A DNA stretch of 11,726 nucleotides from Acidobacteriaceae bacterium. GTDB taxonomy: Bacteria; Acidobacteriota; Terriglobia; Terriglobales; Acidobacteriaceae. Both the position numbers and the translations under genes were made by a program. Positions 6,510 to 11,726 of this stretch are shown here, in pieces (positions within the stretch are counted from its first letter, which is position 1; each line of letters begins with the position of its first letter). Where the stretch lies: contig PMXH01000152.1 in NCBI GenBank assembly GCA_003165855.1, positions 16,463 to 28,188 on the forward strand. The letters are read 5' to 3'. Below the pieces are notes generated by a model. It was not told where the DNA came from. It was given only the letters and a program-made list of their open reading frames with translations, and ran no database searches.

Positions 6510-6530
6510 AATCAATCTTGCTAGTCATGT

Positions 6531-6607
6531 CGGGGCGTAGCGCAGCCTGGTAGCGCACCTGCCTTGGGCGCAGGGGGTCCGCGGTTCAAATCCGCGCGCC
6601 CCGACCA
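6531..6607 (+). tRNA. tRNA-Pro (anticodon TGG)
   Basis: The 77 bases fold as a complete cloverleaf with an encoded CCA end. The acceptor stem is CGGGGCG with CGCCCCG, including the C1-G72 pair usual for bacterial proline tRNAs, then discriminator A and CCA (6605-6607). The D arm is GCGC...GCGC. The anticodon stem CCTGC/GCAGG holds the loop CTTGGGC with anticodon TGG at 6565-6567. The T arm is CGCGG-TTCAAAT-CCGCG. TAGAAT at 6507-6512 could be its -10 box, but no -35 box is clear. tRNA genes are common integration sites, and a truncated gene lies directly upstream. Confidence 0.97.
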
Positions 6608-6875
6608 ATTTACCCAGTTCCCATCGACCGCGAATATCTGCTACTGTGCAAGGCTATGCGTCAGAGGTTGACGCGTGGCCTGAGACTCCGATCTTCAAGC
6701 ATCTTGATTAGTCCGTGGCTGGTGAAGACACTGCTGCTCCTACGAGCGAGTGAGCTGTCCTGCAAGTGCGCTTCGAATCGCGGTTGAATTCTGTGACGCG
6801 CCGGGCATTCGCGGAGCGACAGCCCGATACGAATCGAAACGATTTTTCAGCAGCAACGGATTCCAATCACTGACC
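6608..6875 (+). promoter_or_regulatory. Leader between tRNA-Pro and dctA
   Basis: These 268 bases hold no separate gene. The symporter frame stays open upstream to a GTG at 6750, but the extra 42 residues do not look like the family. A perfect inverted repeat, GCGTCA-gaggt-TGACGC (6658-6674), lies 50 bases after the tRNA. It has no T-run, so it is more likely a regulator-binding dyad or a processing hairpin than an intrinsic terminator. I see no convincing promoter hexamer pair, although dctA must start here unless it is read through from the tRNA. Confidence 0.35.
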
Positions 6876-8177
6876 ATGTCCACTCCAACTATTAATTCAC
6901 AACCCGACGCCGCACCCTCTGCCCTTCCGCGCCGCAAGCCGTTCTACGCCTCTCTGTGGGTGCAGGTATTGATCGCCATGGTGGCTGCCTTGGTCCTGGG
7001 ATATTTCAGTCCCGCTCGCGCCATCGCTATGAAGCCGCTGGGCGACGCCTTCATCCGCATGATCACCATGATCATCACCATCCTCATTTTCTGCACGGTG
7101 GTGACCGGCATCGCCGGCATGCAGGACTTGAAAAAGGTGGGCCGCGTTGGGGGCAAGGCTCTGCTCTACTTTGAAATCGTTTCCACCATCGCGCTGGCCG
7201 TTGGACTCATCGTGGGCAACGTGGTCCGTCCCGGCAGCGGCTTCAACGTGAACGCGGCCTCGCTCGATGCGCGGGCCGTCTCCGATTATGCCGGCCAGGC
7301 CAAAGCGCAAAACGTCACTGAATTCCTGATGCACATCATTCCCACCACAGTGACGGACGCTTTTGCGAAAGGCGACATCCTGCAGGTGGTGTTCATCTCG
7401 ATTCTGTTTGGCTTTGCCTTGTCCTCGGCGGGGCCGCGCGCCAAGCCGATTGTGGGGCTGCTCGAATCGCTGACCCAGGTGGTGTTTCGAGTGGTCAACA
7501 TCCTGATGCGCTTTGCCCCAATCGGCGCGTTCGGCGCCATGGCCTTTACCATCGGCAAGTACGGCTTCGCTTCGCTGGGGCCGCTGGTAAAGCTGATCGC
7601 CACCTTTTGGCTGACGTCAATTTTCTTCGTGCTCATCGTGCTGGGAGCGATTTGCTGGGCAGCGGGCTTCAGTATTGTGAAGTTTCTGCTGCACATCAAA
7701 GAGGAAATCTTGCTGGTGCTGGCCACCAGTTCGTCGGAAACCGCCCTTCCCACCCTGATGGAGAAGCTTGAGAAACTGGGCTGCTCGCGCTCTCTGGTGG
7801 GCCTCGTAGTCCCCACCGGCTACACCTTCAACACCGACGGCAGCGGTCTCTACATGACGCTGGCGGCGTTGTTCGTCGCCCAGGCCACCAATACTCACCT
7901 GACATTTCTGCAACAGATGACCATTTTCTCGGTCGCCACGCTGACCTCGAAGGGAGCGAGCGGGGTGCAGGGAGCTTCGTTCATCGCGCTGGTCGCGACC
8001 TTGTCGGTGATCCCCACGATTCCGGTGGCGGGGATGGCGCTCATCCTCGGCATCGACCGTTTCATGAGCATGTTCCGAGGACTGGTGAACATGATCGGCA
8101 ACGGCGTGGCTACGCTGATCATTGCGCTATGGGAAAAGGAGTTGGACCGGGGGACGCTGAGGGGCAGGCTGGCGTGA
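6876..8177 (+). CDS. dctA: C4-dicarboxylate:cation symporter, DctA type
   Basis: From ATG 6876 this is a 433-residue inner-membrane protein of the dicarboxylate/amino acid:cation symporter family (glutamate transporter fold), close to the 428 residues of E. coli DctA. It shows the serine-rich first re-entrant loop [10 protein letters not shown] (283-292), the TM7 motif [19 protein letters not shown] (318-336), the second re-entrant loop [12 protein letters not shown] (355-366) and the TM8 motif [19 protein letters not shown] (392-410), with Asp and Asn residues expected for substrate and cation binding. These fit the C4-dicarboxylate branch (succinate, fumarate, malate), though glutamate or aspartate cannot be excluded. 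The start was chosen because family members begin shortly before the first helix ([13 protein letters not shown], 23-35); no strong ribosome site is visible. The gene seems monocistronic, and its link to the sulfur genes is unclear. Confidence 0.93.
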   Translation: MSTPTINSQPDAAPSALPRRKPFYASLWVQVLIAMVAALVLGYFSPARAIAMKPLGDAFIRMITMIITILIFCTVVTGIAGMQDLKKVGRVGGKALLYFEIVSTIALAVGLIVGNVVRPGSGFNVNAASLDARAVSDYAGQAKAQNVTEFLMHIIPTTVTDAFAKGDILQVVFISILFGFALSSAGPRAKPIVGLLESLTQVVFRVVNILMRFAPIGAFGAMAFTIGKYGFASLGPLVKLIATFWLTSIFFVLIVLGAICWAAGFSIVKFLLHIKEEILLVLATSSSETALPTLMEKLEKLGCSRSLVGLVVPTGYTFNTDGSGLYMTLAALFVAQATNTHLTFLQQMTIFSVATLTSKGASGVQGASFIALVATLSVIPTIPVAGMALILGIDRFMSMFRGLVNMIGNGVATLIIALWEKELDRGTLRGRLA

Positions 8178-8227
8178 GAGCGGCAGTTTACCTGTTGTTT
8201 CGATGCCTTCATCTGGACTAGTATTTC

Positions 8228-9319
8228 GTGGCAATGCGGATACAGGACCTCGCCCGGGCGTACGAAACGAAAACAGACGAAGAACTCCTGGAGTTGGCGA
8301 CGGAGTCGGAACAGTTAACCCATGAGGCTCATTCTGCCCTAACAACCGAATTGGCAAAACGTCGGATCGACAGCGCAGAGCATTTAAGAATACAAGAGCG
8401 AAGCGACCAAGACGGCCTTGAGCGGCTAGGATCTCAAACGCATCTATCCCGGCCTGAAGCGTATGTGGTCGGCAGATTCGTAGCAGAAGTCCTCCGGGTG
8501 TACCACGACCAGTTATGGCTCTTCGTCAAACTCACTGGCCCCGCTGTAGTTGTGGGCTGCCTTGCACTCATGCTCGGCCGTAACGAGGGACGCGAGATTG
8601 CCGGGCGCCTTCCCCGTGGCGTTGCAATACTCGAACGCCGAACTGAACTTTTCGAGATTTGGCTCGCAAACACTGCCGGGTATTTTGTCAGTTGGATGGC
8701 TTCCTGTTTTTCATTTGGCGCTATTTGCTCGGCTGTGCAGGAAATTAAGAGAGGCGGCGTCCCGTCGGCTTCAGACTGTTTTGCCCAGGTTCGCGAACGG
8801 ATTGGTCCATTTGTGCGGCTTTCCCTCCTACTCTTCGTTTTGCTCCTCATAGGAGTGGCGGCGGCTGGGTTTCTGGGAACAGGCGTTTTCTGGGTTCTGC
8901 ATCAGGCTCACTATCGCTACGGCGCCCTCGGAATCTGGACCGTGACGTTTGTGTCGTTTGGGTTAATGCTGCTAGTCTTTTCGCGATTTGGACTAGCTGT
9001 CCCTGCACTTCTTCTCGACAATTGCAGTGTCTCCCAAGCAATGTTCCGCAGCGACGAGCTAACCGAAGGAAAGTGGGTTACCCTCGCCATTCTTCTGGCG
9101 AAGTCACTCATCGGGGGCTACATTGCCGGGATGCTTCCGTTTTGGCTCACCCATTGGGCTTGGCCTTATTTTCGATTGCCGTCGTGGCTTCCTGCCGTTG
9201 GCTCGATTGCCGCGGTTTCCCTAGTCGAGCCGTTCATGTTCATCGGCTTCGCGCTGTTGTACGTGAGAATGTCGGCTCCTTCCGATGCTCGCGAAGCAAT
9301 GGCGCGCCAGTTCGCGTAA
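8228..9319 (+). CDS. Hypothetical six-helix membrane protein
   Basis: I do not recognise a characterised family for this 363-residue protein. It starts with GTG 8228 or, equally likely, ATG 8234; neither has a good ribosome site. Residues 1-60 are cytosolic-looking and helical, with YETKTDEELLELATESEQL (11-29) followed by HEAHSALTTELAKRRI, a short helix-turn pattern I associate with membrane proteins of Acidobacteriota, from memory only. About six hydrophobic helices follow at 97-117, 146-168, 195-224, 232-263, 283-306 and 320-347, with no obvious catalytic motif. The overall layout resembles 'membrane-domain' proteins such as those beside glycerophosphodiesterases, but the resemblance is weak. 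It follows dctA by 50 bases on the same strand, so cotranscription is possible. Base composition seems less GC-rich than dctA. Confidence 0.8.
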   Translation: MAMRIQDLARAYETKTDEELLELATESEQLTHEAHSALTTELAKRRIDSAEHLRIQERSDQDGLERLGSQTHLSRPEAYVVGRFVAEVLRVYHDQLWLFVKLTGPAVVVGCLALMLGRNEGREIAGRLPRGVAILERRTELFEIWLANTAGYFVSWMASCFSFGAICSAVQEIKRGGVPSASDCFAQVRERIGPFVRLSLLLFVLLLIGVAAAGFLGTGVFWVLHQAHYRYGALGIWTVTFVSFGLMLLVFSRFGLAVPALLLDNCSVSQAMFRSDELTEGKWVTLAILLAKSLIGGYIAGMLPFWLTHWAWPYFRLPSWLPAVGSIAAVSLVEPFMFIGFALLYVRMSAPSDAREAMARQFA

Positions 9320-9385
9320 GCATCCATTTCACAAGCAGACGCTCGGTCGAGCATTTATGATCGGTTCAAGTTGGGAGTTGACGCT

Positions 9386-9606
9386 ATGACTGGAAAGATT
9401 GCTCTGGTGACCGGAGCCAACGGCGGCCTCGGAACTCACGTTACGACAGCCCTGCTGGATGCAGGTTTCACTGTCGTCGGCCTCGCCCCGCAAATCCAGT
9501 AGTCTGACTTCAACCATCCGAATTTCATTGCGCTTCCCGCGCGCTCACCGATCTGGAGACTGCCAAGAAGGCCGCGGACTGTAATGGATCTGTCCCGTTT
9601 TGGTAA
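9386..9606 (+). pseudogene. Decayed N-terminal fragment of a short-chain dehydrogenase/reductase
   Basis: ATG 9386, preceded by GGGAG at 9373-9377, opens a frame reading MTGKIALVTGANGGLGTHV, the first strand and TGxxxGxG NAD(P)-binding loop of the SDR Rossmann fold, then TTALLDAGFTVVG (second helix and strand). A TAG stops it at 9500-9502 after 38 residues. The same frame continues past the stop with SDFNHPNFIALPA, and a frameshift near 9540 leads to ALTDLETAKKAADCNG, matching the next helix of an SDR. The trace ends at TAA 9604-9606. Full SDRs are about 240-260 residues, so the catalytic YxxxK part is lost. One stop, one frameshift and the missing 3' end make this a clear pseudogene. Confidence 0.8.
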
Positions 9607-9638
9607 CTATAGTACCCACCCTGCCTGCACAATTTTTG

Positions 9639-9666
9639 TTGCACGTTAACATTCGTGAAATATCTT
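9639..9666 (+). promoter_or_regulatory. Putative sigma-70 promoter of the Nudix gene
   Basis: TTGCAC (9639-9644) and TATCTT (9661-9666) are separated by 16 bases, an acceptable promoter layout, 30 bases before the ATG at 9697. It lies directly after the SDR remnant. Confidence 0.5.
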
Positions 9667-9683
9667 ACGAGTAACATAGTTGC

Positions 9684-9689
9684 AGGAGG
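9684..9689 (+). promoter_or_regulatory. Shine-Dalgarno of the Nudix gene
   Basis: A perfect AGGAGG lies seven bases before ATG 9697. It decides the start against the in-frame ATG at 9655, which has no such site. Confidence 0.85.
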
Positions 9690-9696
9690 GCGCCCC

Positions 9697-10218
9697 ATGG
9701 GTTCGCCGCGCATCGCGAAGTCGCTGCCGCTGCAAGTGGCCGCGGTCTGCTATCGCAAGCGGGGCACGGCGGTTGAGTTCCTTCTAGTCAATACCAACGG
9801 CGGAAACAAGTGGACCTTCCCCAAAGGCTCAACCGATGCCCGGCTCTCGCACAGCCAGGCCGCCGAACGCGAAGCCGCCGAGGAAGCCGGCGCTCTCGGC
9901 ACCATCGAGCCGCGCCACTTTCATCTCTACATTCACTCCAAGGGCGTCTTCTGGCAGACGGGTGGCGTGCAGGAGTTTGTGGTGAAAGCATTTCTGATGG
10001 AGATCCACGATCTGCGCCGGCCCGATGAGCCGCAGCGCCGGCCCACCTGGTTCAGCCCGGAAGACGCCCGGCAACGGCTGGCCAAGGGCCGCGAGGTCAA
10101 GTACGCGCATGAACTGGAGACCGTGATCGATCGCGCCCTCGAGCGCATTCACGTCCACAGCGAGCTATGGGGCGGCTATCCCGAGAGCCGCAACGGCCGC
10201 GCCGCTGCGCATTCCTGA
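9697..10218 (+). CDS. Nudix hydrolase (DIPP-like)
   Basis: From ATG 9697 this is a 173-residue cytoplasmic Nudix protein; the family cleaves nucleoside diphosphates linked to other groups. The N-terminal strand VAAVCYRKRG (14-23) is followed by KWTFPKG (38-44) and the Nudix box G44 to A66, with REAAEEAGA at 58-66 carrying the metal-binding glutamates. The first Glu of the classical GX5EX7REUXEEXGU pattern is Leu here (residue 50), as I recall for PKG-type diphosphoinositol-polyphosphate-like Nudix proteins, so it is probably still active. The substrate is unknown. The start is set by AGGAGG at 9684-9689, seven bases away; a longer frame from 9655 adds 14 residues but lies in the leader. It is likely transcribed alone, from the promoter just upstream to the terminator just downstream. 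Confidence 0.88.
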   Translation: MGSPRIAKSLPLQVAAVCYRKRGTAVEFLLVNTNGGNKWTFPKGSTDARLSHSQAAEREAAEEAGALGTIEPRHFHLYIHSKGVFWQTGGVQEFVVKAFLMEIHDLRRPDEPQRRPTWFSPEDARQRLAKGREVKYAHELETVIDRALERIHVHSELWGGYPESRNGRAAAHS

Positions 10219-10234
10219 TTCGTCTCTTTCCACT

Positions 10235-10263
10235 CGGTACCAGGTACTTGGTACTGCCTTTTT
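10235..10263 (+). terminator. Probable intrinsic terminator after the Nudix gene
   Basis: CGGTACCA (10235-10242) pairs with TGGTACTG (10249-10256) around a 6-base loop, with one G-U pair, and is followed by CC and a run of five T (10259-10263). The position, 16 bases after the Nudix stop, fits. The stem and loop consist of three tandem 7-base units beginning GGTAC (10237-10257). Confidence 0.55.
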
Positions 10264-10284
10264 GTGAGACGATGAATCCAGCTC

Positions 10285-11726
10285 ATGATCCAGCTTTCCG
10301 GCGCCGGAAAACGTTTCGGCCACAAACTTCTTTTCGAAAACACCGACTGGCTGATCACGCCTCGCGACCGCGTCGGCCTGGTGGGCGCAAACGGCACCGG
10401 CAAGTCCACGCTGATGAAGATTCTCGCCGGCCTGGACACATTCGACTACGGCTCGCTCATTGTCGCTAAAGGCACCACTGCGGGATATTTACCGCAGGAT
10501 GGCCTCTCGCTTTCCGGCCGCACCGTGTTTGCGGAGTGCATGGCGGTGTTCACCGAACTGCACGCCATGGAGCGCGAACTGGAAACCCTCACCAATCGCA
10601 TCTCCGAACTCGATCATGCCAGCCCGGAGTATGCCGACGTTGCCGACCGCTATCACAGCCTGGAACACGAATTCCGCACTCGCGACGGCTACTCGATCGA
10701 AGCCGAGGTGGGGCGCGTGCTGCAGGGACTTGGCTTTCGCAAGGAAGACTGGGAACGGCAGACCGACGAATTCTCCGGCGGTTGGCAGATGCGGCTGGCG
10801 CTGGCCAAGCTGCTGCTGCAGAAGCCGAATTTGCTGTTGCTCGACGAGCCAACCAACCATCTTGACCTGGAAGCGCGCAACTGGCTGGAAGAATATCTGC
10901 ACGATTATCCGTACGCCCTGGTGCTCATTTCGCACGACCGTTATTTTCTCGATGTGACGGTGAACAAAATCGCGGAAATCTGGAACAAGCGTTTCTGGTT
11001 TTACGTGGGCAACTACGACAAGTTTCTGTCGCAGAAGACGCAGCGCAACGAACAATTACAAGCCGCTTACAAAAACCAGCGCGATCGCATCGAGCAACTG
11101 GAAGTATTCATTAACCGTTTCCGTTACCAGGCCACCAAAGCCAAGCAGGTGCAGAGCAGAATCAAAGAACTGGAAAAGATCGAACGGATCGAGATTCCTC
11201 CGGAAGAAAAAACGATTCACTTCACCTTCCCCCAACCCAAGCCCAGCGGCCGCATCGTGGCCGAGTTCGAGGGCGTAGCCAAGAGTTATGCAAAGGCCGA
11301 TGGTGGCGAAAAGGAAGTCTTCCGCGACGTTAGCTTCATGATCGAGAAAGGTGACCGAATCGCTTTGGTGGGCGTAAACGGCGCCGGCAAATCCACGCTG
11401 ATCAAGCTTCTGGCCGGCACTGAGAGAACGACGCGCGGCGAATTCCGCCTCGGGCACAATGTGCAGGCCGACTACTTTGCCCAGGATCAGTACAAAGAAC
11501 TGGATGCCGACGCGCGCATGATTGACGACCTGGGCAACGCTTCTCCGGGCTCCACGCAGACTGAGCTGCGCAGCCTGCTTGGCTGTTTTCTGTTTTCTGA
11601 AGACGACGTATTCAAGAAGATCGGCGTGCTTTCCGGCGGCGAGCGCGGGCGCTATGCCCTGCTGCGTCTGCTGCTGCATCCCGCGAACTTCCTGCTGCTC
11701 GATGAACCCACCAACCACCTCGACCT
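10285..11726 (+). CDS. ABC-F family ATPase (YheS/Uup-like), 3' end outside window
   Basis: The frame runs from ATG 10285 to the window edge, 480 complete codons without a stop, so the C-terminus is missing. It encodes two fused ABC ATPase domains without membrane segments, typical of ribosome-associated ABC-F proteins. Domain 1 has Walker A GANGTGKST (34-42), signature FSGGWQMRLA (163-172), Walker B LLLLDEPTNHLDL (183-195) and H-loop SHDRYF (216-221). A basic, helical linker (about 240-310, with FRYQATKAKQVQSRIKELEK at 279-298) corresponds to the tRNA-interaction motif. Domain 2 has Walker A GVNGAGKST (363-371), signature LSGGERGR (449-456) and the start of Walker B at the edge. An in-frame TGA four codons upstream makes this ATG the first start; the ribosome site is weak. 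The linker resembles YheS-type proteins; antibiotic resistance is not indicated. Confidence 0.93.
   Translation, partial: MIQLSGAGKRFGHKLLFENTDWLITPRDRVGLVGANGTGKSTLMKILAGLDTFDYGSLIVAKGTTAGYLPQDGLSLSGRTVFAECMAVFTELHAMERELETLTNRISELDHASPEYADVADRYHSLEHEFRTRDGYSIEAEVGRVLQGLGFRKEDWERQTDEFSGGWQMRLALAKLLLQKPNLLLLDEPTNHLDLEARNWLEEYLHDYPYALVLISHDRYFLDVTVNKIAEIWNKRFWFYVGNYDKFLSQKTQRNEQLQAAYKNQRDRIEQLEVFINRFRYQATKAKQVQSRIKELEKIERIEIPPEEKTIHFTFPQPKPSGRIVAEFEGVAKSYAKADGGEKEVFRDVSFMIEKGDRIALVGVNGAGKSTLIKLLAGTERTTRGEFRLGHNVQADYFAQDQYKELDADARMIDDLGNASPGSTQTELRSLLGCFLFSEDDVFKKIGVLSGGERGRYALLRLLLHPANFLLLDEPTNHLD

Noticed and set aside
6750..6875. 42-residue N-terminal extension of DctA from GTG 6750
   Set aside because: The extension is not hydrophobic or family-like, and a start at ATG 6876 gives the normal DctA length.
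6531..8177. Genomic island inserted at tRNA-Pro
   Set aside because: No integrase, no duplicated tRNA 3' end seen downstream, and the following genes look like normal chromosomal genes.
9838..9906. Missing first glutamate of the Nudix box as a sign of an inactive enzyme
   Set aside because: The REAAEEAG core is intact, and I recall PKG-type Nudix proteins often lacking that residue, so inactivity is not supported.
10489..11055. Minus-strand frames inside the ABC-F gene
   Set aside because: The plus strand carries complete Walker A, signature and Walker B motifs; the minus frames are shadows.

Overview
The window reads like a chromosomal piece of a moderately GC-rich soil bacterium, most likely an Acidobacteriota member. 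This is an inference: it rests on protein flavour (an ASST-type secreted sulfotransferase, the N-terminal 'tdeELLeLA' helix of a membrane protein, a SulP/Sbp pair), not on a marker gene. No phage module, intact transposase or CRISPR array is visible.

Left part (1-3284, genes on the minus strand). The most notable gene is a Family 2A encapsulin shell protein (84-1007, SrpI/MMP-I type). The start of a downstream gene overlaps its 3' end (1-97); it has the low-complexity N-terminus expected of an encapsulated cargo, for Family 2A usually a cysteine desulfurase. Upstream lie a roughly 640-base gene-poor stretch with several inverted repeats, a small coiled-coil protein of unknown function (1653-1934), and a secreted arylsulfotransferase-family protein (2112-3284).

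Middle (3285-6607, plus strand). A short divergent control region leads to a sulfate-binding protein (Sbp/CysP family), joined by an ATGA stop/start overlap to a SulP sulfate permease. No ABC permease or ATPase partner is present. Just downstream is a remnant of a methanethiol oxidase (selenium-binding protein SBP56), and then an intact tRNA-Pro(TGG).

Right part (6608-11726, plus strand). This holds a DctA-type C4-dicarboxylate symporter, an unrecognised six-helix membrane protein, a decayed short-chain dehydrogenase fragment, a Nudix hydrolase with its own promoter and likely terminator, and an ABC-F ATPase cut by the window end. This half looks like ordinary housekeeping and transport.

Taken together, 1-6509 looks like a sulfur neighbourhood: sulfate capture and import, sulfate-ester handling, a relic of methanethiol oxidation, and a nanocompartment of the kind known to enclose cysteine desulfurase and store sulfur. 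The link between these genes is inferred from proximity. They are not one operon, because the encapsulin and arylsulfotransferase genes are on the opposite strand from the transporter pair.
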